A stretch of 64,000 nucleotides of DNA from Prostheceraeus crozeri (GCA_907163375.1 CAJQUW010008947.1:124001-188000); one strand, 5' to 3'; shown: positions 31,273-45,300, counted from the stretch's first letter. Translations and numbers: made by a program. The notes: generated by a model from the sequence alone, not told the origin.

Positions 31273-32104
31273 CAGTGGCGTACCGAAGGGGGGGATGCAG
31301 GGGATGCATCCCCCCCGAAATTCGAAACTCTAAGTGGTATGAAAAAAGGAGAAACTTAGGCATACTGAGCATGTGAAAATATCGAGTGTCGGCTTTCGTA
31401 AAAATTGATAAATCATCCTTTATTTTTAAATAAAAATACTCAATTTCAGACCAATAATACTTGATTTAGCACCTTGTAAATTTCTATAAGTTTCTATCAA
31501 TTTTGACTGTTGATCAAATTTCCTCTTTCATCCTTCACGATACACATCGTCAAATATGTGAAAGTCGTTAATCCTATTCCCCTCCAAGTTCCTAGGTCGG
31601 AATTTAATGTATCTTTGATGATATTTCTTGAAAGTGGGCGAAGAATTCAGTATGCAGAGGAAGTTTTGCTTTTATTGTCGGTAAATGAAATATTCAACAC
31701 CTTAGTTTATCATGATAAAGAGGTGATTCAGCGAGAATCGTTGCGACTTCCTGTTGTGATAACACATTTGGAGATACATGTATTGGGATGCAATTTCCAG
31801 CGGGTGTTTAATCCATTAACTGAAGAAATGAGGTGAGTTTGATCCGTGCGTACATGTTTTGTTTATCACCACATTTTCAATCAACATGCCTAGGCCAAGT
31901 TTCTCGCGTTTCATTTGTTCATAGAAGCATGGCTTGACTTATAAGCAATTTAGTCGTCGCTACAGACAGATTCAGTTTATCACATTGACTTGCTGCAGTT
32001 AAGTGAACATTTCTATTTGTCAAATTATATTTTAACTGAAGAGTAAGTACATGTATGCTTATGAGTGATTTGCATTTTCAGTGCAATAAAATGATGAAAT
32101 CTCA

Positions 32105-32600
32105 ATCAAGATCGGTGATGCAATATACGGTACGGAGTAACCTCCACAGCGGCAACAGAGCCCTACCGCTGCGTCGCTTCTGGTAGCAGATTCGACGTGA
32201 CAACCCTCGGCCCCGGGAATCATACGTGGGTGGTTGTCTTTGGCGGGAATGCGTTAGAGTAACGCTAACGAAGCAGTCGGAGGAAGAAAAACTCATGGGC
32301 TTAGATGCATCACCGACTAGGCCAATGGCAGTAGGATGTCCCCTAGTTAAGTTGGCCACCTTAATAAATTAGTCTGACTTTCCCGCCCCTACCTTGATCG
32401 GTTGACCTGTCTGGGGGTAGTGCTGAATGCAGCGACTTCGACAGTCAAGTGAATCTAACAGGTACCCTGATCGAATCAACCATTCGAGAAGGACCGACCT
32501 GATAGATGAGACGGAAGTTAATGCTGCACTCAATTCGCCAGCAGCTCCGATCGTGAGAGGGTGGTTCCTTCTCACCTTGAGGGTAGTTAGGTTAGGAATT
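32105..32600. other. GC-rich insert inside the hAT element
   Basis: About 500 bp clearly richer in G+C than both sides. It has no TIR or frame I can identify. It could be a 5' segment of a LINE or a SINE-like repeat inserted later. Confidence 0.35.
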
Positions 32601-33244
32601 AAGGACCAAAATATACTTGCAAAATACACAAAAGAATCATGATCCGTTATCTAAAATGTATGAGTAAGTAGACGTATGATAATTTATCTGAACATTACCT
32701 GTAATAGGTTTATCTGATTTCTGTAGCCAAGGCGTAACCACTCTGAGGAAATGTCATTGACGGAAGAGTCGATTGCTGATTAGATAGGCCTACTAAGGAA
32801 CGGTTGGATCAGATTACGTCAAAGAACCGTCAAAAGATCTTATAGAGAGAAGTGAAACAAGACGAAATGTGTTTGATTATTGTAATTCCTAAGTTTGTTA
32901 AGGTTACATAGATTTATCTTAAGATTTTGATGATTCAACGAAGCATGGAAATAATTCAAATAGGTTGATGAACTAAACATTTTGAGGAAAAAAGTCAATC
33001 ACTTGAATCTGCTGGCCTACGTGAATATCAGCCATCATTATTGGCGTTAATACGATAACACGTTAGTAATACTTATAGCTCTTTTGTATTTTTTGTTTGT
33101 CGGCACTTGAATAAATTTTGTCGGCAAGCGATGCCCCCAAACTAATTTCCAATGCACAGTTGTACCACTGATTCGGTCATGATAAATGTGTAAGATGTCG
33201 ACAGAGTTTGAAAACTGGCAAGACTTTTGGCGACAACAGCCATC

Positions 33245-33490
33245 GTCCAACCGATTGGAGCTCAGCTTGACGGAGGCGCTGAGAGAGTGTGATAAGGATC
33301 TCTATCCAAATGTACATAAACTCTTTACCATTTTTTGGTCACCCCAGTGACAACATGTACAGCTGAGAGATCTTTCAGCCTGCTTCGCTTACTTAAAACC
33401 CATCATAGGGCAATGATGGGCCAAAGGCGTCTAAACGGACTCGCACTTCTGGCCGTTCACAAGGACATTATGCTACGATTCCGTTGTACA
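33245..33490 (+). pseudogene. hAT transposase C-terminal dimerisation region, frameshifted
   Basis: One frame reads DKDLYPNVHKLFTIFW. The next reads VTTCTAERSFSLLRLLKTHH and then MGQRRLNGLALLAVHKDI. This is the typical hATC sequence, in which the conserved AERSFS and the RLxGLALL helix form the dimer interface. At least one frameshift separates the two parts, so it is inactive. Confidence 0.85.
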
Positions 33491-33638
33491 GGAATATGAT
33501 ATTTGATTTGGCTTGATTCAACAGGTAAATCACATGCAGCTAAATCGACTAGGTCTATTCATACAAGTTCTAAAATTTTTGAGGTCAGTATTCAAATATC
33601 ATCCCCCCCCCCGAACGAAAATCCTGGGTACGCGCCTG

Positions 33639-33646
33639 CCCATCAT
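33639..33646 (+). repeat. 8-bp target duplication of hAT, right (CCCATCAT)
   Basis: Follows the right terminus GTACGCGCCTG directly. Confidence 0.85.
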
Positions 33647-33879
33647 ACCCAAAAATTGGCTTGTTCTACAGAATGTGGTTAAGCACATGTTTCTCTTACA
33701 AGCTTCAGTATTGTAACCGATCAGTATAGACACTGTGCCCTGAAGATTCTAGGAAGAGTCTTTGGTCTCAGCTTTGACCCGGCCCAATCCGGTGCACTCA
33801 TTTCGGTCAATTTGACCCGTAATTAATACTTTTGACATACATTGCTTACATGTAGTGCATGTTCACATCTGTGCATACT

Positions 33880-34600
33880 ATCACGGTGCGTTCAGATTCT
33901 CTGTTTGGGGAAACCATCCATCAAAACGGAGTAGAACTTTACATGCATATTGACTCAGAGATTCTAGAAATACAAATTTTTTTTCAAATTCTCAACTTCC
34001 GTTTACGGAAAGTAATCCATCAGCAACAAATGCAAATTAATTGTCCATCAAGACGGAATAACATTATTGGTAGAAATTAAATCAGGTATTCTAGAAAGAC
34101 AAAAGCGACAAAATGTCTGTCGAGCCATGAAAGCCGACCAAAAAGGATTCTAAAAACATAATGACGAAGAAATCCACGAACTTTTGACATAGAAATCGCA
34201 GTTTTTGACATTTTAAAAAAATTATCTTGTTCCACATATGGAAAGTAGTCCAACTTAAAATTTCGGCATCAAATGAAAATTGTCCATCGCAGCAAAGAGG
34301 AGATTTAGAAAGATGATGATTCAATTCCTCTTTAAGCACAGAAACTGAAAAATTCATGGAACTATTTCCAGGTGAACCTTATTTTTCGTTTATTTGAATT
34401 TCTCAACTTTCAAATCGGAAAAGCAATCGACCTTCACAGTCTCACCATACGAGAGAACAAACACACTAAGTTAAGTTTCATAGCACCAAAAGAGTTAGAT
34501 TTTATCGAGCCATTGATATGGAAACCTCATTTTTAAATTTCATAGCTTTCATGCGTGGAAAGCAATGTAACTATCCTCATATGTGTCCAACAATATACGT
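33880..34600 (+). repeat. Degenerate tandem repeat
   Basis: Four to five diverged units share a TTCTCAACTT-like word followed by GGAAAG(T/C)AATC (near 33890, 34003, 34237, 34410 and 34557), with uneven spacing of about 110-235 bp. An old satellite-like array. Confidence 0.4.
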
Positions 34601-37600
34601 GTCCAAACAATTTTGCAACTTTTTTGGCGAGAAGACGTAAACTTTTTGACAATTTTTTACAAGACTGCCAAAGTTCTGATCATCCTCTTTTTGATGTCAT
34701 CCCTCATAAGAATAAAGAACGATATCCTGTGATTTTCTCTCGTACGCAGCGTAGACACAACTGTTTCGTCGTACTGTCAACTGTACTATCCAATAACTTG
34801 ACAACTTTGATTTGACTTGTATAACATTTTTGTAACTTTTGATTTCCATTTGCAAATATAAATTTATCTCTCTCATCTCTCTCTCATATTCTTGGCATAA
34901 ATTAATGTTTAAATTGCTAGAAAGGAAAACGTCCCTGAAGTCTGGACAGTACAAATGTAATTCGACCGGTTTCGAGTGGAAGTCAAAAATTCAGCTTCCT
35001 CACTTCCTCAGGAATTTCTACAAAAAATGGACCATAGACAGGCCTATTACAAAAGCGCCTTGTGATAAATTTAATCGAGCAATGGAATCATGGGAAAGTG
35101 TCACAGAAACATTGATGTACGGGATACATGAATATTCTAGAGATCCTCACATACAGCTAGGGGATTGTAGATCATAGATAGGGGATCGTTGGAAGTGCAT
35201 GTTAAGTCCGAAGGAGTCGGTCATTAGCTGGTTGATAAACAGCTTTATCAGCAGCCATCCACTGGAAGCATTCCACGAGGCATGATTATGATAGTCGGTT
35301 AAAAAAAATGTTTTTGCGATTGCGCCCACCATCTAGGCTACCGGGGCCCTCCAACAATTGAACATTGAAAGACCCTTACTTTTCAAAGAAAAATTGGCGT
35401 TCATGCTTCGCATTAAATGCAAATTAGGCGTTTTAGTTGAGTATGTACTAAGGAAACTTCTGCTGCTGCTGCTAAGCTTATCGGAATTCATCTGCTATTT
35501 TATGAAATGGCCGTGACTTTCATGAAATTTTATTTACATTACCTAGGACTTTAATGCTCGGAATTTGAAGGTAGCCCACAGAATTGAAAAAGTTCTTCAA
35601 TTATACCGGTACGTTTAAAATATTTTTCTCTCTTTACTGTGACGACTATCTTTTACATATTGAAGAAATAATAACTAAAATGATGCAATACAATATTTAA
35701 TTGTTCGACATTCATACAAGATCATCGGCCCGAGACCAATTACAAGCAGAAATAATCGGTGAAGTGGTGCACCGATGCACCGCGCCCAGCCCTTGCCAAA
35801 ACCATTCACCAGGTCGTGTTTCCTGTAGATAGTAGGCTTTAGGTGTTCAATAAAATTGGATTTGTAATGAAGCCATCATTACTGGTTTCCGCAAGTTGTA
35901 TTTTTTATAAATAATATGACGTTTCTAATATCAATTGAATAGCTGTGCTGTTAAAACTGATCTTAAAAACAGATTTTTAAATATGGTGTTGTAAGGGATA
36001 CTAGAGCGCTATATGTGAAGGTTTTATAAAGATTACTTTCATGAAAATGGTTTGTTGTTATCAAATACAAGTAGTATGAGTGTGATACAAGCACGTAGCT
36101 AACACACCATAGAAAATGACATCAAAACATACAAGCGCACATCAATAACATGCAGTGTAAGCACTATATACTATATAGATTATAAACATGAAATACATCA
36201 ATACAGCATTGGAGTTGCCGACATGTAGGCTACTTCGATTGAAGAGATGCGATGTGAAATCTTGGAGTAAAAAAACAAAAACATGATATTTTTGTTAGAT
36301 TTTTTCAAAACATTTTTAAGAGACACGGCATCTTAAAATCCTGACATCGACTAATGCCTAACAGCAAGATAATATAAACGATGGTTTTCTGAATATTATT
36401 TCTTTGATGGCTCAAATGCACAGTACGAGGGTGGCTTTTAATTGATAACATTGCATCAGCCATTTGGCGTCAGTTTTGAAGGTGAGAGACAAAACTGCGG
36501 ACGTCTGACTTGCTTAAACAATTAGTAGTGATTTTACATCAATACTTCAATAGATTTAGCATTGAGAGGATTCAAAAGGAACAACATAGAAATCTCATCC
36601 GATTAGGATTACCTGCCTTACATCAGTTAAGACGATAAAATATAATACTGAATGAGATTGCAACTATAAGAGCTATTAAGTCGCTACTAATGGGAATGAC
36701 TGCTTCCTCTGTCTCTCCGTCGTCATATTTCTCATTATCTTTTAAGGAGGTCGCTGGATCATGCGACAGGATCTGATTTATGAGTACATGTATTTTACTT
36801 CTATTTATAAAGACAAAAGTCATCAATGAATTAATATAACCATAGGTTAAAAGTAGATGTGCAATCAAAATCAAATTTTACATGAACTTCACATCAGCAA
36901 TTGACTTTTCAATAGAATATGAAACAACTAAGTACATGTACTGTACAACTCTGATCCAATTTGACGAGAAATGACTTTTCGTTGAGTTTTAGAAGATCCG
37001 TATAGCTTCAAGAAGAGGCAATTTCATTTCCTCCTTCCTGTTCTGACTGCAGTGGATTCTGTGTTTAATCGAGTTAACGGTAAGAAAGCTTATGTTTTTC
37101 ATTTTCCTGCGATACAACTTAAGGAAATCATAAGCCTATCGTTTGACCTGCTGAAATTCTTGTATTTGGGTGATCACTGATCAGGAAAGGAAATTTTCGA
37201 TTCAATAATCTATAAACATCAGTCAAAACATAGATAGACCAGATCGTGGATGAGCCCAAAAGTCCTAAGTCACTCCTGTCCTACTCCTTGAGAATGCGAG
37301 CCGGCTCGCGAAAGCTCGGACTTATTAACAGTTCTTGGCAATGAAGTGCAAATATTTTTAGGAGCAAACTTATTCTTGGGGAGACGAGAGAAATTGGTGT
37401 AATATCCACGATGAAATCAAACAACTTCCCGTCGGCTGCTATCAACTGCGTCAAAAATTTTTTAAAGTCACAGATTTCTGGAAACTGATCATAACTTTTC
37501 TTCTATAGGCGGAGGTTTCATTATATAGTAGTCTTATAGCCCAAGGGTGACGTCATCCTTCTACTGAATATATAACGCTATTTATGACGTATGTATATCG

Positions 37601-38090
37601 TATAAATCGTGGACAATCATGATTGAAACATCGAAAACTTACAAATAAATCAATTCAAAGCAAATATTTTTATCATAACAGCTACATTATAAGGTACTAG
37701 ATCTCCATTTTATAGGTCATATTTGAGTTGCTGTCATTTTACCGATACTATGATGTGCATGTGCGAATTGTAATTGTATATGCAATATCTAGCGCAAAAT
37801 ACATGTAAAGATAGTTCAATGAGAATGAACCTGGCAACCACAGTTGGATCAGGTTAGAGAGTGGAAGCTCATGATGCAAAAAAAAATAGGATAACGGATA
37901 TTGAATAAGAACACCATGAAAATATGATAGCTTTATTTCCCATAGAATGAATGTAGATATTGTATGTTTTCATATTTACTTACAGGTACAGATTATAGAA
38001 TGTCATCAGCTTGGATTTTTTGCACAAAATCGACAAACTATGAAGGAAGTAGGTAAAGTGATTATTAGAAATTGTGCAGGGAGTTTAATG
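34601..38090. other. No feature recognised
   Basis: AT-rich, no credible coding frame, no tRNA-like or rRNA-like segment. Confidence 0.4.
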
Positions 38091-38097
38091 AAAATGA

Positions 38098-38712
38098 AAA
38101 AATAAGACTTTCACAGAATGATATACGCCTTATGTCTACTGCGAATATGCGCGTCTGCCGAGTTCTACCTGGTTCCTCTTCATATCAGACAAGATCCAAG
38201 AAAAACACCTGTTAATCCGATGGGAAGCAGACTGCAGCTTTTCGAAAAAGTTAAATTCTCTATGCTTTCTCTGATTAAGTGAAACGTACTAAGCCCACAC
38301 TCATAATTGTTGACATGGAATGTCCTCAGATCATTCCCCATTATGTTCATGTACCCCTGTCCATCAAGCTAAACACATTCAGAAATAGAAAAAGCCTCCC
38401 AATGTCGGTAAGCAAAAGCATTTTGAGCAATTTGATTTGCATTTTTCCACATTCTTGCATACATTTCCGATCGCACATCATAGGAGGACCTAAAGACATT
38501 CCATGTCAAAATTTACAGCTCTAGACTTAGCTAGTACTTTTGAGATGATAAGAGAAAACGTAGAAAATTTCCTTTTGGCCAAAAACTGCAATCTGCGCCC
38601 CATTGGATTAGCTGTGTTTTTCCTTGATCGTGTCTGACATGAAGATAAACCAGGTATATTGAACTCGACAGCCTCGCAGATTCTTAGTAGGCATAGGGTG
38701 CACGTCAGGGTA
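38098..38712. mobile_element. Non-autonomous repeat with about 100-bp inverted ends (family X)
   Basis: The left end (GACTTTCACAGAATGAT, then CGTCTGCCGAGTTCTACCTGG) is the approximate inverse of the right end near 38610-38710. The interior (CATTTTGAGCAATTTGATT) matches a second copy at 58730-59112. No coding capacity. Confidence 0.55.
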
Positions 38713-38719
38713 TTTTTTT

Positions 38720-40125
38720 ACATACTAACTAGCTTACCTTTCCCCCTCAAAGTGGTTCCGTTGCCCTGTAAGAAATTAAAAACTATGCAACCACACTTTT
38801 GCATGTATTATTGAATTTAACTGACTGATTTCTAGAGAAATAAAACATTTAAAAATTTTACTTGGTAAATAACCGTCAGTTCCTGATTACACTTGAGTCT
38901 TAGAATGCATTATCTACTGTATGTATCACCCACACTTTCATGGAGAAAATGTTCGAGAATGGAAAGATTAGAAGCAAAAATGTGCTATTTGACAAGAATG
39001 TGTTCCTCAAGCAATATAACTGAACTCATTCATAACATTTTTTGCATCTTTACGCTATTTCAAAAGGAGCTGAGGAGTCAGATATCAGATGTATTGGTCA
39101 TGCGCGATGCTGCTCTTTGAAATTGTCTGATATGAGATAATGCCATTTCTGGTAGACAAGACGAGAGCTGAAAAATTTAAAGCAAAGGAAGCAACGAGGA
39201 TATGCAGTGATCAGAAGCTGAAACATTTCCAAACAAAAGTTTGAATTAATCTCCTCAGAATGGAATGCGATGGTAAAATCAACCGTCTGCTAATTGTCAT
39301 GAACTGCGTTGGCACGGTCGTTTTTGATCACAGACTTGAGATGGCGAACTTCATGACTGAAAGAACGTTTTTTGCAGAAACTATCTTTGCTGACTTACAA
39401 AGGTAGATTTTGTAAAGAAGTTTTTCTTTTTTGGTTTTGGTGGTCACATAAGGTGAAACACATAGGCCATGAATGATACGCCGAACATCAAAATGCACAA
39501 CATGGCTTGGCTTGCTCCAGGACAGTCCAAACTCGGCTTTATCAAGCACAAGATCATGAATCGCAAAGCCATACTTCTGGTGGCTTAAACAGAGAGCAAC
39601 AAGATCTCCATTGAATCTGCTGATCCTAGGACGTCAGTGGATGCTGACCAGTGCATTCGAACTTTTGAGTAAGTGAGCAAACGAGGTTTTCAGGCGTTCA
39701 CTGGTGAACGAGTGAACTCTGCGAACGGGATGCTTCAGTTTCCACCACTGAACTGAAATAAGAATTTGCCGTTCATGAACCGAAGAACGAACTGAAGTGT
39801 TTTTCTCATTTTTCCAATTCCTATCGATATATTGACATTGATACATTGACAGTGTATTCACAGTGGTTAAATATAAAAGCAAGCCTTGCTCCTACAAATA
39901 TATTTTTCCCTAAACAAATTATCAAATTACTATGAAGGGATGAAATAAAACTTCGTAAGTAAAGAAGCTAGCGTCAAAGTTGGCTAACATGCCCAAATTT
40001 GCTATCTTACTTACAGTCAAATGAATGCGATAGTTGATAATATAAAAATGACATGAGAATATACGAGCATTCTTGTCAGCATATACACTCTTATCATAGA
40101 TCATTTCCTTCTACATTATACAATC
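38720..40125. other. No feature recognised
   Basis: AT-rich sequence without a supported gene or repeat. Confidence 0.35.
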
Positions 40126-40129
40126 ATCA

Positions 40130-40612
40130 TCAGTCTGTTCCGTTGTAATTTCTTCAAAACTGAATTGATATGCATATCTCACAATTGGAAACATTCCGTC
40201 TGCATCCCCCTCGAGTTCATTTAGTAAAATCGAAAGTGCATACACATTGGGGATTTAGTAAATGCGGAGTTTCCACTCTACCTAATATATTTACTATATG
40301 ACTCTTACTATACAATTTTAATTGCATTCATTTAGTAACAACATTACCTTAGACTTATAAAAACTTGAGCCCTACAGTGCTTTTTGAGACATCCCTGTCG
40401 ATAAATGGAACAAAGGTCATCAAAGTGAGCATCAATGTGAGCGACAGTACTCTTAGAGAACACAGACTTACTCCTAAAATGCTGTCTTGAGCACATAGTC
40501 CTAAAGTGCCCTTTCGAGAAAATGGTTACCTAGTAGAAATGCCTTAAAAAATGCCCGGGTGCACATCATTCCATGAAAGTTTCATTTTCGGCCTCGTTCC
40601 TTGCAGAAAGCT
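40130..40612 (+). repeat. Dispersed repeat, copy 1
   Basis: Positions 40130-40315 match 56235-56415 at roughly 80 percent by eye (shared word TTCCGTTGTAATTTCTTC). The right edge, with TTTTCGGCCTCGTTCC, also appears in the family X ends at 59070-59100 and inverted near 56990, so these belong to one repeat family. Confidence 0.5.
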
Positions 40613-40628
40613 ATCCTATTGAATCCTA

Positions 40629-41027
40629 TTGAATATCTATTTGAATACTTTCAATAAAAACATCAATGATTGTTCTTGCAATATTTGTAGGTCGAATCCC
40701 CACATCAACAATTATTACATTAAACACGTCGTCTATAAATTCACTTGCAATATCTGCAGTGAATTTTACATTGGTTCTACCAATCGTCCGCTCAATAATC
40801 GTTTTAAAGAACATCAATATAGTATTAAGAATAAAGACAACAAAAGTGCCCTATCTGATCATGTTCGCTTTGTCCATTCTGAATATAGCAATGCCACTAT
40901 TGATATGTTTAGAATTGAAATCATTGATCAACAGCTTAATCCTTTGAGAACTAGAGTGTCCGAAGCAGAATACATTAGAAGACTTCAACCAAAAATCAAT
41001 CGCAAACATGAGCGAGTCACATGAACG
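40629..41027 (+). pseudogene. Penelope-like GIY-YIG endonuclease, 5'-truncated element
   Basis: An open frame of 131 residues. A Cys/His-rich lead (CSCNICRS) is followed by a GIY-YIG domain with VVYKFTCNICSEFYIGSTNR, RFKEH, a later histidine in SDHVRFVHS, and the catalytic-type glutamate in VSEAEYIRRLQPKINRK. This is the C-terminal domain of a second Penelope-like element, different from the one at 22.7 kb. The RT is absent upstream. The domain itself looks intact, but without RT and a start codon it is a remnant. Confidence 0.8.
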
Positions 41028-41076
41028 TTCGTTCGCGGATGCATATTTAAGCCATTCTTTTGTTGGCCGGCCGTTC

Positions 41077-41112
41077 CCCAGATGAAGAGTGTGGTCACTC
41101 GAAACGTCGGGC
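41077..41112 (+). other. Hammerhead-like tail of the Penelope element
   Basis: CAGATGA, then stem GAGTG/CACTC around TGGT, then GAAACGTC. This copies the order of a hammerhead core (CUGANGA, stem II, GAAA, NUH), and Penelope elements are known to carry hammerheads. The U of CUGA is A here, and stem III would have no loop, so cleavage by a monomer is doubtful. Confidence 0.4.
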
Positions 41113-41574
41113 TTGTAAAGATTTTTATTTTTTACTAAATCGTCTCTGGCAAATATACAAGTGGGTGAAGAAAAATGTGTTTTGGCAAACATAACAAAAT
41201 GAATATCCTAAACCTATCTGCAGAATCCTATCGTCGACTGCTTGATAAAGGTATCAGAAATCAGACAAATCAGAGAAGAAAATGCCAGGTTTTAAGTCAA
41301 TAAAAAGGACCACCACCCTTGATTCCGCGACTGCACCGTCTGACTCAGGAATCGAAGTCAGCAGTGGAGACGAGTTCGCGCTTTCTTCTTTCTTCAGTAG
41401 TCCAACTCAACTGCACAGAAGGAACGTGAGTGAAGTCAGAAGTCATTTTTGCAAATGATGTCGACTGCTTATTGTACTACTATTATTGACAACGCCAGAA
41501 CTATTGTCAATGCTGTCAGTAACAATCGATTTAGTGCTTTGTTTTACCATTAGTTGCCGCCAGGGGTGTGGTGG

Positions 41575-42375
41575 AGAGGTAACGCGGTATAACGCCGTTA
41601 TACTTCCTAAGATTCTGGCCGAATCAGCGTTATACTTCCTAAGGTCATCAAATGGACGCAGTATAACGCTGTCTTCTCAGACAATTCCATTGATTAATTC
41701 CAGGGATTTTAGAGCATGGATGACGTATAATCAAATATCTAATGCTAATGCGTTGAACAGACATGTGTTAAGTCAAATCACATATTTTGTTTGATGCATC
41801 TCGAGATCATTTACTCATTCAATTGCCGATCGTCCTAACGTGTGCACGTCGACTTGGTTTTTATTTTCGAATCTTCGAAGTTCTACCGGTGGTGCTGTAC
41901 GATATCTGCTATCATCACAGCCTACGGGCTAAGTTGAGTTAAGCGAACATTTGGCCTATCTTAAGCACCTGTCTTAATTTCTTGTAGCCTAATTGCATCT
42001 CAAAGACAATTTTATTTAATATTTTTAAACTTATTTTTTAATATACGAGTATATTTCAATCTTATTCAACTTCCTATTTTTGCATTTTGTCATGAGCATG
42101 CATGCTTTCATTATTACTTGGATTCATGTGGAAGTCCTTCAATGATAAAGTAATCGTCGAAAGGGGATGAGAGCGGTTGAAAATTCTAAAAGGGCGATTA
42201 TGTAGCTCTCGAACAGTCCGTTATGGACAATAGTGGCACGAATATGCGTTTTTGAGCTGATGCACTAAAAGTCAAAAGACTTGTCACCCTTGCGCATTAG
42301 TTAACATTGCATGTGCGACAAGTCTTTTGGCTTTTAGTGTATATACATGTCAAATTTAGCGTTATACTTCCTAAG
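41575..42375. repeat. Direct repeats of GCGTTATACTTCCTAAG
   Basis: The 16-17-bp word occurs at about 41598, 41632 and 42358. The first is part of an inverted pair GTATAAC/GTTATAC (41592-41605). The last two bracket about 730 bp, which could be an inserted segment with a long target duplication. Confidence 0.4.
42263..42339. mobile_element. Small hairpin element (MITE-like)
   Basis: CACTAAAAGTCAAAAGACTT is repeated in inverse orientation at 42317-42339 (one mismatch) around a short loop of about 30 bp. It has near-perfect 23-bp inverted ends and no coding capacity. Confidence 0.6.
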
Positions 42376-42379
42376 AATT

Positions 42380-45300
42380 TGCGACTACTGCCCTGGTTGC
42401 CGCGCTAACAGCATTCATTCTGCATCTATCTACTTGGCTTTGCCTAGTGAAGAAGGTCGAATTTGTCTCCACAGTGGATTGCACTTCGATTCCTGGGTTA
42501 GGCGAGTGTGGTCGAGGAATCTAGGGCATTGGGGTCATTTATTGACTTTTTGATATTCGATAGACTTCGACACACCTTTGCTGTCAATACAAGTGCTCAT
42601 AAATATTCGCACAAATGAATGCTGATTCTGGTAAATTTTATTTCCTCTCATGAGGGAAATAAGCTTGACAAATTTCTGTGTTCCATTCAAAGTCTTTTAG
42701 ACTATCAAGATCAAAAAACACAAAAGCAATCTATTTGCTGAGCTAAAACGAGTAACTGATAACTCAGGTAGACGAAATATTCGACGCCACAGTTGATTGG
42801 CATTTTGCGATAACTATACAGAGGAACGAAAATTAATCATTCGTAGCTCATAGATGAAGCCGGATATTGCTGTCTCATCGCTTTCAGGAGAATGTTAATT
42901 ATGAAGCTTAACGTCTTTTCAGCATTTCAGATTACGTTACAGCATGAGCATGAGGAATACAAAGTGAAAAATCAATTAGAATGCTTGGTTTAGACGAAAA
43001 TGAGATACCTGATCACATAACGCGTGTGTGAGAGAGAGAACTATCTAAATCCGACTTAATAAATGTCACAAAGTTAACTAAGAGAAATTAATTGCATTGA
43101 TGATGAAAATGCTTATGATGGCAACACATAACTATATCTAGGCCTATCTATCTAGGCCTTTTTTGAATTGGGTTTCGCCTCAGGACGCGCTCTAGAAATC
43201 TTATCAAGTGGCTATTATAAACTTTTTTAGTATATTCCTGGAACAACATGAAGAGCAACATGGAAAAGAAATTCAACCAGTGTATTCTTCACATGATTAT
43301 CAGGCTGGCTATAAAGAATATGAGTAAGGAAAGCAGAGGTTGCTAAATATCAATTTCATTGATTTCGAATGACTGCAATTAACCGATTTGTGAAGCAGAA
43401 TAAATGCAATTATTTAATTGATTGATTAACAGTGTAATTGGAATACTGAAAACGTCAAAGGATGATGCTGAGATGACTATCTAACCCAATATATATGTTG
43501 ATGACTTTCAATGCATGATTTTTACTTGACGTACACACGATTTTACACAACGTTTACACGAATTCAAAATGCACTCACTAATCAAATCCAAGCAAACAAT
43601 TTAATTACAATAATTGCGTTAAATTATATTAGTCAAAAATGTACAACTAATTAAAGTAATGCAATTACTGTTTGCAATTAATCAGTATTGCAGGTACAAA
43701 TTTCGATCACTTGATTTATTTCTGCGGCAAATAAAGCTAATTGATTGATGTGTCCGAATAATTGCAATTAATTGATTTGCTTCTACAGCAATTAAAACAG
43801 AGCATGGCTATGCCAAATTTAATTGTAGTTTGCATATGATAAATAATAGGAAGACAGAACACGATGTGTGTTTCATTAAATGACATTATAAAAATGTGAA
43901 CTTACTGGTACTACATCCCAGTTTTCCTTTGGTGAATTTAATCAATTCTCGGCATGAATTTAATATTCTGTGTCGAGTTTTATTTCTCTTCGGCGATTTC
44001 TTGGAATTGCTGGCAAAGCTTTCACGCTTGTTTATCAGTTTATTTTTGTTCATATCCATGTGAATTTGTTTTGAACTTCAATTCCAACGATATTAGGTTT
44101 GAATGTCACTTTTAAACCTGAAGTTTGATGCGCAACTATCTGTATTAGTGCCTCGTCGTGTATTTAGTGACGAAAGACGTTGCGATGATTGACCGTGATG
44201 AAAAGTTACGAGATGCACTGCTTGACTTGAAGAGGACCAGTAATGTTATGAAATCTGACATACTTGAAGTCATCAGTTTCTTCTTCTGTGTAAATCTATA
44301 TTATTACAAGTATCTTATTGTTTCAATTTCGTCTATCATGCGGTGTCTGTGGTGAACGTGAATGAAATTTGAGATTGACAGAGCTAAATCTTACAAGGTT
44401 AAGGTCCATAACAAATATAGACTGCGATTAGATTTTTGAAAGAGAAGAATGATTGAAGTGAAGATGCTTGCATTGTTTGCTGTGATCTGCAAATATTTAT
44501 GGCGCTCTCATAAGAGGAGCCTGAATATATTTGATTTTCAACAACCGCTGTTGTCTTAGAATTTACAAAAGATTTGTCTTAGGAGTTACAAATCAGTCGA
44601 AATTGCACTCATTGCAATGCAAATGGTTAGTTGACACATTACCGCCCTCTTCCGTAAGCGCACGTCTATCCGAGGTTAACTGCCTGATTTTCGGGAAAAT
44701 TTTTGAACTTCATGTCTTTCTGAATTTTTTTGTACTTTTTGAAGATTATTTCGTGAACTATCACAGACCATCTCTAAGCCTACCAAATCGAAGTGATTCC
44801 TCCAATGCATTTTTCTTATGTGGTTGGCTAAGCAACTATCTGACAGACTATGTGGATTAAGTGACCACGGACTTAATCAACTATTTGGAAGATCGTATCA
44901 ATAAATCTTTATCATGAAGGTTGCTATAATAGGCATGCCGGTATATTATAGGTACACACAATGCAATAAAATATATTCTATCATTCATCACAACCCCGGC
45001 GTAAATTAATATCAGAAATTAAGAGAATTAAATGAAAAACAAGGCCCTTTGCATAGAGTAGGGATATAATATATTATATATATACATAATATCATATATA
45101 ATATACCTACTTTATGGCCTTTTGTCATTCCTCCTTCATGGTTTGCATGCAATGATTTTCTATTTTTTCTATTTTTACTCTGTAACTTGTAGATCCAGCA
45201 TAAGTAATGGTTAGAGGATATCTGAATTGACTTTTGGGAGTCAAGAGATGTGTAAAATGTTTGACCTTTCAGAGAGAGTCTGAAGAATATCTCAAGGGAT

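Larger units (their letters stand above)
31273..33638 (+). mobile_element. Decayed hAT-superfamily DNA transposon, 2.4 kb
   Basis: The left end CAGTGGCGTACC and the inverted right end CAGGCGCGTACC form short imperfect TIRs, each followed by a run of G or C. The 8-bp duplication CCCATCAT on both sides is the hAT signature. A transposase C-terminal remnant lies just inside the right end. A GC-rich insert (about 32105-32600) interrupts it. Confidence 0.85.
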
